DNA of 64,000 nt from Phaseolus vulgaris (Eukaryota; Streptophyta; Magnoliopsida; Fabales; Fabaceae). The stretch is taken from NCBI RefSeq assembly GCF_000499845.2, contig NC_023758.2, forward strand, positions 44,722,350-44,786,349, written 5' to 3'. The notes below the pieces were generated by a model, which was not told where the DNA came from, searched no databases, and saw only the letters and a program-made list of their open reading frames with translations. Every line of letters begins with the position of its first letter. The first letter of the stretch is position 1. Made by a program: the position numbers and the translations under genes. Shown piece by piece: positions 1 through 12,702 of this stretch.

Positions 1-2014
1 TTAAAACAAATTTACCAAAACCATTTATTTTCTGGAACAATTTGGGTGCCAGTGGGCTAAAATCATAAAAGCAAAGTTCTTATGAGCTTTATTCATGTCA
101 TCATCTTATATGGTAATAAATATTTTTATTCTTATTGTTAAACCACAATGGAAATAAATTTGTAACATTACTAAAATGATACCATGAAACAAAATTCTTA
201 GTAAGACTATGTACATTCGTTTCCTCCTTCGTTTGACATTTTATTTTTGTTCTTCCTAAACTTCACTTTTCGAAATGAAGAATAATACACCTAAAAAGTA
301 CGCACACTAATAATAACACTACAATAGCAATAGCTAAAAAGTCACGACGTTAAAGAAACCAAACCAGAAGCATAAAAGAAAAGGTTGAAACAATGTAAGT
401 TAAAACACACCGACTAAATCCTTTTTGGTTAGTTTTTGGTAATTAATTATGTCGTTATGTGTTTGCTGTTTAGTAACGTTGTGATTTATTTGTGCATCTT
501 TCATAATGTGGCATCATTTATTCGGCGTAAAATGATTTGGTCAGAGTCATGACATGAACCACTGCTTTATTACTACCACCATTCTAAATTCACCCAAAAA
601 CTTCTTCAAAAATCAAATCAACATATATTGCACTATTTCTTAAAATATACACCCCTTCACTTTTTACCCACTTGCATTTCTTTAAAAATTTAAGTTATTA
701 TAGCTATTATCATCTGGGAGTAAGGTTGTTTTATGATTTATGAAGTGTCCGAAATGGGATTCAAATTTAAAAAGAGGTAGTGGAAGTAGAATGAGATTAA
801 AATGGTGGTAGAATGAATTCTTGTGTCACTGATGATGACAGAATTGGGAGGGGAGTAGTTAAAATGCATACATAAGGATCCAATATATAAAAGAATAATG
901 AATTTGTGAGTGGGTGAATAAAATGAAGTGTTTTTGAGAATAAATAGAAAAGGAACAAGAGATAGCAGGTTGAGTATAATGAGTGTTCTACAACTACAAG
1001 GATGTTTGAGTAGCAGTGGTGTCGGACACAGGACACGGTCACGCTCACAGCACCTCCATTAGGATCTGTTTGCCAACACAAAATCCACTATTCTCTTCCT
1101 CCCTCTGATTTGACCACATGAGAAACATATCAAAATCGCTATTTTTTTGGTCTTTGTGGGGTCACTGATTGAGTGAAGAGGAGACTTCTCTGTCAAGTTC
1201 CATCATTTTTCTCATTATTAAAATGCTGAGGCATAACATGCATAAATACCTATCAAATGCTACAAGGCTCCACATTGACGTGATTGTTTTGTCGTCTTCT
1301 TTGCATCCTCCTCTCTGTATTGTTCAAAACAAGTAAAAGGGACATTACAATACCACCGTATTATTGTTATTCTGCTTTTTCAAACTTCATTTTGCGAGGG
1401 ACATCAACAACCAACGAAACACCCACCTCTTCCTTTCTCTTCTTTTTATGCATTACTACTGATAAAGTTTTTAAAAAACCCGTTTGAATGCACATCGCAG
1501 AGACAGAAAGAGAGAGGTTGAGGGCCACAAGGGGGGGCCCTCTGGGAACTTTTCTTTCTTGCTCAACAGGAATACCATCTCTTTTTCATTCCTCCAACCA
1601 AAAAATGCATCTTCAATTCAATTCTATTATCAATCTTTTGACTGTCTGTACAGTTATTAACCCCCTCTCCCCTCCTGGTCAATTTGAATCTCTCTCCACA
1701 CCCCACAATGTCTACATCCATAACAAAAGCAATCGAAATAAAGAACTCTTATCACATGCCCTGTACAAACTAGTGTCACAATCTCTATCCCCTCCCAACA
1801 AAAGTTAAAATAAACGTCATTCTTGTCTAAAGAACTCCTCTCCCCCTCCGTTTCAATTTTCAACCATTATGTTTGCAATGGCTATGAGAAAAATTTAGCC
1901 ATCAACAACCATAATGATTTCCAGTCCACATGTGTGTTTAAATCCACCCATGTACGAAGCATTCCCTGCTGCATGGAATGTCATCTTTGCAAGCCAGACT
2001 TGGTCTTGTATTGG
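1..2014. other. Intergenic DNA and 3' flank of the PIP5K gene
   Basis: No gene is supported here. The part next to 2015 is presumably the 3' UTR of the PIP5K gene, since the coding stop lies at 2015-2017 on the minus strand. Short open frames at 1284-1808 are pyrimidine-rich, low-complexity and resemble no family. The rest is AT-rich and unremarkable. Confidence 0.6.
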
Positions 2015-5000
2015 TCATTTATCCTCTACAAAGATTCTGTGTATGAAATCCCTAAACCTTTTTGAGTATAGCTTGGGATCAACGGCTGAGATAGAGGTGG
2101 AGTCCACTTGTAGTGACTTGTATGCATGTTCTATCTTTTTGCTTATATCGTAGTCTTGGAGAATGTCAATGATACCAAAGTAGAGGATTACATCAGATAT
2201 CTGGCTGTTACTCTCTGAAGGGATAGAACTAGAATTGCCACTTCCACTACCCGTTGGCTGATCCAATCCAGCCTTACACACACTCTCAGCTCTGGCGGGC
2301 ATGTTCATTCCCAGCCGGATCAGAGGTCCCCTGGAATATCAACAATCACAATTATGGATCAACAATTTAAGTAATTTGGATCCTAACCAGCTCTCATGAA
2401 GAGGGCTAAACAGAAACAAAATTACTTAAGTTTTTATAGGTTGGTTTAATTGTTAGGAGCACTAACAATTTACCTAGAAGAGACTAGATTTATACTCTCT
2501 AGGAGGGGTTGAAAAGGAATGGTGCAACGTTTACAAAAAATGAAAATATTTATCATCTGTTACTTGTAAACAAATATATCTCGCAAAGTCTGGTGTCCTA
2601 GAAAACATACTGATCCATCAAAATCCCTGTCAGCTACCATTTGGCTGTTGAAAAGAAAGCAGTGCCCTCACCTAAAAAAATCAAAGAGACCCCACCAGCG
2701 TTTGTTTCAAATGTCAGAAAAAACTAACTACAATTTTTGCAGTACAACTCAGGTCACTTTCGATACATTTCAATTTTCAGCCATTGCGATGGTATTCTTA
2801 AAAAGAAATCAATAAGTCACACCTAAGTCATAGATGGACAGGACTAGAGAGTTGCAAATATGATGCTCATCACCAGCTAGTGATTTGTTTGTACCTAACT
2901 TGCGGCCACTTCCTCTTGGCATTTTGCAGGCGCATGGGCCAAATTGAAATATATATAAACAGAAAGCATTTAAGCTCTCTGCTAGTTCTAGGCCGGGACC
3001 ATGTGCAATAACCTCAAGGACACGACACACTGATACCATCGGGTACAAACAAGAGAACGATGTTTAAAGACAAAAATGTTATCCCCTATAAATCATCTAG
3101 GAGTAACATTTATTAACTGAGAATTGGTGTATAGTTAAAACAATCCAGATTCTCCTGTTTGACTGTTGTACACGAAATGCTGAGTTGGAATTGACATTAA
3201 TAGTTCAAGCCAGAAACTGACAGAAAGCGCATCAAGATTTCTCTAGATCTTCAACCATTGTCTTCAATTAAATACTATTAAATAATGAACGAAAAATGCA
3301 AGATACTGCCAACAGTTTAATTATAAACTTTTAACGACAACGAAACTCAAATGTGAATAAAAGAGAGAGAAAAAACATACCGGCATGTGAGCATCTCATC
3401 GTCAAGCATATCTCTCTTGCCTGGTAAATTAATAACCCAGAAGATTTTATACCCCTCCAGGATTTAACATTTTGAAAAGGAACCAAAAACTTACAAAACT
3501 ATACAAATACCTGAACATGAATTTCGTGGAGAACTTTTCATTTCATCAACCGAGCAATCATCACGAAAATGCAGGCCAATTAGAAGACTGTAATCCATGA
3601 TTCCCTCTGCTTCCAAGAACTCACAGTCTCTATCGAGTTGCCTAAGCAAAAGGCAATACATAAAAGTAAGAAAACAAAAAAGTAAGAAAACACAAAATGA
3701 AAATCCAGAAAAATAAAAGAATATGCGACTTGGCAAAATCTATACCGTATAAGCTCTTGAAACCAAGACTGTTCCAGGCGAAAGACAAAATTAAGATCAA
3801 GGTCTTTGAGAGTGGTAGTCTCATCAATCTCCCCCCTTGGCTTATCCGTTGTTCGACCATGAGAAGAACCTTTGAGGTCAAACCTCTTGTGGATCCGGTA
3901 CTCGGAGCAAAACACATTCCCCATTACAATAAACCGGGTCTGTTTCATCCATGGTATTACAATTTGCATTACATTTTGACAGGCATTTTAGATGGTAAAT
4001 AAGCCACCTTAATTACTGCTACAAAACTCATCTCAAACCATACCTTTTGACCTCCAACAGGTTTAACACAATGCACGCCCAGGAATGCAGTCACCAAGGA
4101 GTTCTTGTACTGACAAACATGTTGGTAGTAGCTTGGAAGCATCCTAATGAGCACCTGACATGAACAGCAAAAAATCACTATTGAGCACCCAGAAAACAAC
4201 AAGGTAACCAACCAAAGCTGAAAGCAAAATTTCACCACACTCAATTAACAATGTCTATATAGTTCTGTCTAGTGTCTTCAAATTAATGAATGCATTCCAA
4301 CTAACTAACCTTGACTTCAGACTTCTTGACAGTCTTAATTATGAAGCGGTCATCTTGAGTAAGATAAAAGATGCTTCCACTCTTTCCCGGAGAAGACATC
4401 TCCCTGAGTGAGTCACTTCCGCAAATAGCAAGCATGTAATCCGCAGGATCTATGGCAAATAATTCCCTTAGATGTCTAAATACCCAACCAACAAACAAGT
4501 ACCCACCAAGACACAGACACAATTAGTATACCATCCACAACCAATAACCAAACCTTCCTTACTGAGGAAAAAAAAAACACATTCAAGCAAAGAAAATTGT
4601 TAATGTTCACACCTGAACACCATGGGGCAGTAGTCTTTCCACCTGAAGTCCACTGACTGGTGCTGGGGTGTAAACCTAGAGCCTTCAGGTGGGAACCTCG
4701 TCCAGAACTTCTCCTTAGGATCAAAATCCCCTGGTCTAAGCTCTCTCACTATAGAAGAATGCTTGACAACAGTGTATCTAAAACAAAAACGCCTTAATGA
4801 AAAAAAACTGAAACGAAACTAATGATAGTAAACTCCAAAAGCCAAAAACAACGATACCTAATACCCAGTTGAAGATTAAGGATAAGATCATAGCTCTTAT
4901 GCCCTCTGGAGACAGTTTGACCAGGCTTCTTAACCTCACTACCAGAACCATCAAGAGACCAACAAGGACTCTTCTGCAAAACCCCACACCCATTGTTATT

Positions 5001-5912
5001 ATTAATAATAATATCATCACCGTTCTCAGACTCACTGGTAGTGGTACCATCCCTGTAGAACAGAGAAGCCTCGGCATTGTGAACAATGTCACAGGTGATG
5101 TCCCCAGCTTCTCCATCCAACTCCCAGATACAAATCCTGGGAAAGCTCACACTCCTACACCCATCCACCGAACTCCTCTTCATCTTCTCCTCACGTGCCT
5201 CTTCCATAAACTCCTTCCCCCAGTTCCCCGCGCAAGTGCTCCCATCATACCACGTGAAAACACCCTTCCCCACAGGCACACCATTCTCCCAAAACCCCTC
5301 GTAACGGTTCCCATTCGCCCACACCAGAACCCCCTTCCCCGAAATCACACCACTCCTCCACTCCCCCACGTACTCGTTGCCGTTCCGCCACGTGTACCTC
5401 CCCTCCCCCTCCTGCAAGTTGCACCTCCACCAACCTTCGTAAACATCCCCATTACCGTATCGTTTCTCGCCGAACCCGTGCTTTCTGTCGGCCACCCAGG
5501 ACCCTCTGTACATGTCGCCGTCGACGCCGATGAAGGATCCGAAACCGTCTATCCGACCCGACTTGAATTCCCCCTCGTAGGTGGCGCCGGAGGGCCACGA
5601 GAACCTCCCCTTGCCGCAAGCTTTCCCCTTTCGCCACTCCCCCTCGTACATGCACCCATCGGACCAGAGGTACTTCCCGGTGCCGTGCGGCGCGTTCCCC
5701 GACAGGGTGCCGCTGTAGATGTCGCCGTTCGGAAGAGACTTCTCTCCGACAGGACTCACGCGCCGCGAAACCCGAGTGGTTGAGTGGCCGCCGCTGCTAC
5801 TGTTGTTGCTGCTGCTATGCTCGGTTCCCGGTTGTTGCGGCTTCTTCTTCTTGGCGCGAATGTGGATGTCTTTGTGGTGCGAGAGAGGGAGAGTGAGGAG
5901 CGTCTCTTGCAT
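2015..5912 (-). CDS. PIP5K: Phosphatidylinositol-4-phosphate 5-kinase with MORN repeats (type I/II B)
   Basis: Makes PI(4,5)P2 from PI4P at membranes, upstream of vesicle traffic, actin and phospholipase C signalling. Eight exons were read: 5912-4858, 4777-4613, 4475-4310, 4154-4044, 3939-3746, 3641-3511, 3420-3381 and 2330-2015, all GT-AG, phases consistent, 2178 nt, 725 aa. Residues about 61-245 hold eight MORN repeats of 23 residues (YEGEWRKGK type). The kinase domain follows from about residue 345: SSPGKSGS and the lysine of IIKTVKK in exon 3, DLKGSSHGR at about 520-528, MDYSL at about 580-584, and a C-terminal [12 protein letters not shown]. The N-terminus is basic (AKKKK). The PRICIWE and [12 protein letters not shown] segments between MORN array and kinase resemble Arabidopsis PIP5K1/2 as recalled. 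Exon 7 is only 40 nt. The start is the first ATG of the frame and is followed by 5' leader rich in CT. The paralogue assignment within the family is less certain than the family. Confidence 0.95.
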
Positions 5913-7689
5913 GTTCTCTCACCGGCGGCGGAGAGTAGCTGGAGAGTTAACCAACAGTGGCAGCATCTCCGACGAAACTGAAAAGAGAGAGAGAAATTAT
6001 GACACAGATTTAAGAGGTTTTGGTTTTGGTTTGCTTTGGTGCCTTGGCTTGGTTTTTTCAACCATTCCTGCTGCAATGCTTTGTTTTGCTTTTTACGGTT
6101 TGTTTTTTCTTTCCAACATGTACGTCAATGTTGTACTAACCATGTTTTTTTTTTATCACTGTTTCTCCGTCACCGACGTTACCCACGTCTCCTTATCGTA
6201 GTGTCAATGTTATTATACGTAAAGTTTTATAGTAGTCGTATACGAGAAGGATAAAGAGAGTGACTTTGTCACTAGTGCAGTGTTGTGTTTGTTAGGTGTG
6301 GTGGTAAGGGCGTGATGCAAAATGAACAGTAGTGTCCATGTATCAAGATTCTTATGCAAAAACAAAGGTTTCAATTTTCAACCCAAACAGGGAGAACTTC
6401 CTACATGATGTGATAACTTATTTTTCTTGAAATTCAACAAATAAATCAATATTTTCTATCTCTTATCCAAAAATGTTCAGTCTTACATATATAGAGCCTT
6501 TTCTACAGTGAAATGTTGGCACAGAAGATTGTGGCGAGTGACCTCACCCTGTGCAAAAATAGAAAGTTATTACAAGAATTTGAGTTTAATTGAAGGGTGT
6601 GAAAATGCAAATTGAGAGACACGGGTAGAGAAGTAGTGTGTGACGATGATTCGGTAGGTCGATTTCACATGAGGCATTAAGAAAAGTGTGTCACTTTGAT
6701 CTGTTGACAATTGTCGGCCAAAAAAATAAAAGAAACAGAGGATTATTCACGATTCATCATATCAGATCGCAGCTCCATATTTTGCGTCAATGATTTCTGG
6801 GGCCACACGCTGCCCTTAAAGACAAGAATCCAAATCATCAACCAACCAAATTCCACAACTATCATTCTGATTCATTCGTTTTTAAAAATAAATAACAATC
6901 ATTTCTGTTTCTCCTTCTTTTGGCTCTTTTCCTCTTTATACTTGCTATTTTATGCCCACATGTGTTTATACACCACTCACCAAACATGGGTATTTCACAA
7001 CTTTAAGATTGCTAATTCTGGGACCATTTAACCCATTCTCACCCAACACCTTCAAAGTTCCTCACTTTGAAGACGGGACTATTATTCCACTAATATACTT
7101 TCTTTGCTTTTTACCTTATCCAATTTACAACATTACCAAATGGCTATGTTAATGGTACGAATAGTAGATGTTTATAGTGACAAAAGTCTTGGTTAGGTAA
7201 TTTTGGTTACTACTTAATAAAATGCAAGAGGGTCACGGGCACAACCATGATCGAGTTTCTTGAGACAAGTCAACAATGCTATCCTACACCCTATATTTCC
7301 ACCCAATAAAACTACAAACCAAACAACATTTCAGTCAATGTTTCTTAAACAAAACCATTATTTTCTCCATACCATCTAAACTTTCTTACTTATTCACTCA
7401 ATATGCTTAATTTATCTTACATTCGTTCTTGTCCTAATAAACGTGTGGCTCCTTACCATAATTTCTTTTAGAGATAGTTGTATTTTTTTTATGTTTTATA
7501 ACATTTTTCTTATTATATGTACCATCATAAAATCGATGTTGTTTTTCTTAATGATGGCAAGTGGAGTTTTATTTCAATCAACAATATTACTTCTCATTTA
7601 ATAAGAGTTTTCTTTATTAACATTAATGGTGTTTTTGAAATAATCTCAAATAGAATTTTGATTCCATTCATTTCATTTGATATCATTAT
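5913..7689. other. PIP5K 5' flank and intergenic DNA
   Basis: The first part upstream of 5912 is the 5' leader and promoter side of the minus-strand PIP5K gene. A CT/GA-rich leader is visible near 5975-6000. No further gene is visible; open frames across 5719-6254 are antisense shadows or low-complexity. Confidence 0.5.
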
Positions 7690-7697
7690 TAACTTGT

Positions 7698-8939
7698 GGG
7701 GTTAAATATGTTTCTCATACCTGTAATTTTATGCAAAATTGATTTTAGTTTTTAATCAAAATTTTGTACTAATTGGATCTCTATGTTATGAAAATTAGTA
7801 AGAGAATTTTATTAACACTTTTGTCACATGACAAACGGATCTCCAGTGTGAGTCTATTAAAGCATTTAGATCACTGAGGATTCATCGTCCATGTCATCAT
7901 GAAAGTTAAGGGAGAATAACAATATATTTTTTATAAGAAAGGTTTAAAATATTTAAAATATATATTATAATTAATATTTATATTTAACTATAATTTTTTT
8001 ACATAAAATAAAATATTTTTTTATATATAAAAAATGTTTGAAATATTTAAAAAAATACAACATAATTAATCTTTTTTTGTTTATATTATAATAAATATTA
8101 TATATAATTTTAAAAAAAACTTGTGCATAAATTTATTTTATATGTGGTGAAACATTGTAGTTAGTTTTTACTTCTTTTAATAGGTAAAAGTAAATTTTAT
8201 CTTATGTTTAATATTTAATAAATGAATTTTTAACAAATTTTAATGTTTAAAGACTCTTTTAACTACGCTGTTTTCAATGTTAATTTCTAAATTTTTTATA
8301 TTTAATATATATTTTTCTTTATAATACGTAAAGTAGTATTTTATCTTTTAAATTTAATTAAATTTATAATCATTTAAAATATGCAAACCAGTATAATGAA
8401 ATTATCTCGTTTATTCAAGTAATGATATTTTATTTTAAATTTAATTGAAAATATTTTAAGAAACAATATAACCACAATAGTTGACTTAAAATAATTACAA
8501 GAGTTCAAAAATATATTATTATCGATTATTTAAAATAAATCTAATATAAAAATATTACTTTAACATGTTAATTTTTTTATTTTATATTTATCAACCACCT
8601 CCACACATAATTTTATTAAATTTATAATTATATAAGTCCTTAATACCCTAATTTTAAATTATTTGTATAAATATGACTTAATCATACATAAGTCTAATAG
8701 TTTTTAAATGTTTTAAATATTTGTAATATACTATTTTACGTAAAAAGAAGTTGTTTTTTTTTTCAAAACTTTTATATTGACGTGGACGACGATGAGTTCT
8801 TGTTGACCTAACCGTTTTAATAAACATGACGCTAGAGGTCTATTTGGCACATGAAAAGAATGTTAACATTGTCTATTTATAATGACTCATTTCAATCATT
8901 TTCATGGTACAAGAATTCAAGTAATTTAGAGTTTTGACT
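7698..8939. mobile_element. Decayed inverted-arm DNA element
   Basis: Two arms of about 85-90 bases match in opposite orientation: 7829-7912 (containing ATTCATCGTCCATGTCATCA) and the complement of about 8766-8856 (containing CTCATCGTCGTCCACGTCAA). The left end begins GGGTTAAATATGTTTCTCAT near 7700, resembling termini of abundant legume non-autonomous repeats as recalled. Between the arms lies about 850 bases of very AT-rich DNA with no coding. The right terminus is not seen; the GC-rich repeat starting at 8940 appears to interrupt it. Superfamily is not determined. Confidence 0.5.
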
Positions 8940-9345
8940 GGGGATGACAATGCAGGCTGGTCGTCCTGCTTCGTATTTGGCCTGCTAAATGCAGGTCGGG
9001 GTGGCCTGCCCCACATAGAATATGCGGGCTGATTTTATCAATCCATCTTGTATAAGGGTTGGTCCCCATAGGATTTTTTTTTTTAAAAAAATTGAATATT
9101 TTTTATTTATTTATTTAGATCCATGCTTGTATCTTATTAATATTCAAATTTAATTATTTTTTTTATTTAGAAGTATTAGGTAAAGGGTCTCACAATATTA
9201 TTCTTACAACACATGTGTAAAAAGATGTGAGTGCATGAAGAAAATATGGGGGTGCAATTTAAAAAAAATAAAATTTAAGTTGTGCGGGTCAGCCCGCCCT
9301 GCCTTGTAATTGTCCACGCAAGTTGCAGGTTATGTGAGGCAGGTC
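8940..9345. mobile_element. Partial GC-ended hAT-like element
   Basis: Starts with GGGGATGACAATGCAGGCTG at 8940, then GC-rich subterminal DNA to about 9070, an AT-rich core, and a second GC-rich stretch at about 9283-9343 (GTGCGGGTCAGCCCGCCCTG). That stretch matches 9942-10010 of the neighbouring element in the same orientation. Its own right terminus is missing, being replaced by the next element at 9346. The GGGGTGGCAATGC-type end resembles hAT termini in legumes (recalled). No transposase. Confidence 0.5.
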
Positions 9346-10105
9346 TAGGGGTGGTAATGCGGGTTGGCCCGCCTTGCATAGGCCTGCCCCGTGTTTGGTC
9401 TGTCCCGCGCTAGGAGTGCAGACTCATTTCATTGCCCCATCCCGCATAAGATTTTTTTTTCTTTCAAAAATAAAAATTTCATTAATTATAAAAAACACTT
9501 ATTCCTACTAGTGAAAAATTAAAATTTTATCCGTGTTTCAATTCATTCAATTAGGATAAAAAATATAAATTCAAGTATGATGGTTGTTAAAATGTTTTAT
9601 TAAAAATAATTAAAGTTTTGCTTTGCATCTATTTTTCCTTGTATATGTATGTAAATGTATAAGAGTATGACTAATTTTTTAACTATTCTATTCAAATCTC
9701 TTTTTTATATTATTTTTTTTATTAACAAATTTTTAATATAAAACTTTACTTGAAATTAAATTCACTAACACTTTTAATACTAACTTCTTTAAATGATTAA
9801 AAAAAACATTCCTTTTTTTAGTACATTAAATTCAATTTTTAAAAATAAAGTCAAATAAATGTCACACTACAATAAATGGATGAATGAGATATGATTTTCT
9901 TTTTACAAAAAAAAAATTAATAATTTTTTTATTTATGCGAGACAGCGGGTCAACCCGCCCCGCCCTGCTTTTGGCCCGCATGGGTTGCGGGTTATGTGTG
10001 GTGGACCAAAGCAGATTAGCGGGTTAAATTAGTGAGTCTGACTCGCACCTTTTGGTAGGAAACTGCGGACCGCCTCGCATGGTCCACCCCGCATTGCCAC
10101 CCCTT
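9346..10105. mobile_element. Non-autonomous hAT-like element with GC-rich terminal inverted repeats
   Basis: Left end TAGGGGTGGTAATGCGGGTT at 9346 and right end at about 10078-10105, whose complement reads TAAGGGGTGGCAATGCGGGG. These are near-perfect terminal inverted repeats for about 22 bases and then continue as looser GC-rich subterminal repeats. The core is AT-rich with no open frame. I cannot find a matching 8-bp target duplication, since the left flank is another copy of the family. Assignment to hAT is by terminal sequence only. Confidence 0.55.
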
Positions 10106-12702
10106 AGTGTAAGCAAATCAACAAGTTAAAATAGACAATTCATCTCATGTTTTTTTCAACAATCACTTCCACTTTGTCACAAATCGAACAATACTATTTT
10201 TTAATTGATACAAATTAGATTTTTATAGTCTATCAACGGTCATGGAAGTTATTTTTGTTATTAATACTAGCAGTAACAGAAACGTAATCAATCTCTCCAT
10301 TCCACGAGTTAGGTGCCAACAAAATAAAATTAACTACCAATCTCTCCACTCTCCTGTCAGTTAACAAATAAAATAAAATTTTAAAATTAAAATAGGAAAT
10401 TCTCTTTATATAAATATAGATTATTGAGATTATTTATGATTGATATAGACAATTATTAATTTTTTATTAACGTTATTTATAAAAAAAATTATCAATGTTG
10501 GTTAGTTTCTTATTTAATCATAAGGTTAGTTCCCTAGATATGAGATTAATATTTGAAATAATAGACACTGGATATTTGAAATAATAATTAACTAAGTAAT
10601 GATTAATATTTGAAATAATAGACACTGGATATGAGATAATGTGTGTAGTCATAGTTAATACAACACTAATGTAAATTATATAATTATACTAAAAGAAACG
10701 GTACCAAAACTTTTATTTAAAGAGCTAATGCATGCGATCATTGCTTGTATTTATTCTAATTATTTAATACAAGGCACACTGTATTTCTGCATCGAAAGTC
10801 AATATTAACTAAAACAGTCCTACGTGGATAAAGGGTTTCATAATAAGAATTTTTATTTATTTTATTTTATAACAAATTAATAAGGATTTTGTAGACAGTG
10901 TCGTTGTTGCGCGTGAAGCGGTATTCGGTTATTTTGGATTTGAACCAAAACATATATTTATATTATCTGTATTCCATTCCTTTTTAAATGTATTATTACA
11001 TTTTCCAAATAAAGGCTGAAACAGAAGGAGTCCAAAGAAATTTGAGATTTTCCATTTTAATTCTCATGGTGACGCTGAGAGAGCCACCGAAGGTCGCAAA
11101 GCACGTGACCTGCTGAGTCCAGAAATTGCAGAGGCTTTGGACTGTTCCTCTTGTCGTGCCAAGGATCGTATCAAAGAGGAAGGCGGTGGTGGACACATGA
11201 ATGACAGCGTTTGGAAACCGTGAGTGGTGGCCTCTGCACTCTTGTCTCTTTCTTCTCTTTTTTCGTAACCTTTCTCGCTCTTTCATCCTCATTTCTCTGT
11301 CAATGCCTCTCTTTATATAGACGGAGAGTGGAAAGAAAAAAAAAGTAGGTGAAGGTAAGTGGTGGGTGTGAGAAGTTCAGAGAGAGATGAGGATTTTGGG
11401 AAGAAGGGTGTATCCATGTCCATGATGCAGCGGTGCAGAGTGACTGGGAGTGGAGGGTGTGAGCCAATTGTCAGAGAGAGTGGTAATAGTGAAACACAAA
11501 AGGTTTTTTTACCCTAATTGCGATTTGCATGGTAGGAAAAGACGGTGGAAAAAGGTGAATTAGTTAGAAGAGAGAGAAAGAATAATTTTTTGTATTTTCT
11601 TAATTTAATACTTTTAAAAAAATATCATTACATTTTTAATTTTATATTATTTTGTTATTTTCTCTCAAACTAATCAACCATTATTTTGTTTTTCTATTAA
11701 TTGAATATGTTTAATTTTAAAACGTTAATTATTTGGCGTTGATACATATTAATTTTAAATCACAACATCTTCATGTTATTAAATTAAACTCATTCCTTTC
11801 ACTATAATAAAATTTAGTTTTTTACATTTTATTTTTTAGATATTAATAAATGTAAAATGTAGTTTATTAGAAAATACTAAATAATTTATTCCAATAAATT
11901 ATAACATTCTATATGTTTAATTTTTTAAAATAATTCCATAAAAAATTAAAATTAACATTATTTATAAAAAGTATTTTTTCAACTGAACCTTGTTTTTATA
12001 TTATGTTTAAATAAATTAATGCAACACATAAAGATATTACATGAAATATCACTTTTGTCTCTTACAAATACATATGCATATTCTTTGTTTTCTTCAATAT
12101 TTTTTTGTATACTTCTACTAGTGGTAGATAATAGACTCAGCACAACTTTTTTTCCCTACTTCTAATAACATTAATGTTTTTACAAGAGCCTATAAATGAC
12201 ACGGTGTGACACTACAACATTGCTAAATAACTATCGCACCAAGAATCCTTCATTATCACTGTGGCAGAAGTTAAAACGTGTGACCACCCACACCCACCAC
12301 AACGTCTTATTCTTGCTATGCATGTGTGCATTTTCATGGTACCTTGTTTCAGTTGAATACAATTTCTCAGAAATCTTAAACATAATGATGTAAAAGTAGT
12401 TGTTAGAAAGATTAAATATAAGACAAACACGTCATTTACCACACTAGGTGGTTAAACGACAGATACGAGATTGAGTTGGTATGTTTGAGACAATAAGAGG
12501 ATATATACATGCAATTGAAGTTGGCGTAGGTATTCAATAATATGTTGGGACACCATTATATCACAATCACACCGCATTATCGTTGAACCAAGTAGATTTA
12601 GTTCAATTAGAGGTATCATTTTCACACCAGCCATTAGCACACAAGTTCACCAGGAATTCATACGTACACAAGGTAAGGGCTTGACTTCCATTATCCCATA
12701 AT
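10106..12702. other. Intergenic DNA with a GC-richer island at 10.9-11.5 kb
   Basis: Mostly AT-rich and without recognisable genes. The stretch 10900-11500 has clearly higher GC and contains a 98-codon minus-strand open frame (11292-10996) and a TATATAAAG box at 11311-11319 (minus strand). The protein resembles no family I know, and the TATA lies only about 20 bases from the ATG, too close to serve it. It may be a promoter, a noncoding transcript or an old gene fragment. Confidence 0.3.
10544..10632 (+). repeat. Direct repeat of 32 bp, period 57
   Basis: The 32-base string at 10544-10575 (starting GATTAATATTTGAAATAATA) recurs exactly at 10601-10632, giving a 57-base offset. It looks like a recent local duplication in AT-rich DNA. 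Confidence 0.85.

Noticed and set aside
1284..1808. Small frames near the left edge
   Set aside because: Low-complexity and overlapping in several frames; no codon or family support.
2809..3048. 79-codon minus-strand frame inside PIP5K intron 7
   Set aside because: Exon 7 joins exon 8 in phase without it and gives the conserved protein; the sequence does not resemble PIP5K or any other family.
4869..5783. 304-codon plus-strand frame opposite PIP5K exon 1
   Set aside because: It is antisense to the MORN repeats; its Pro/Thr-rich repeats simply mirror the GC-rich repeated codons of the real gene.
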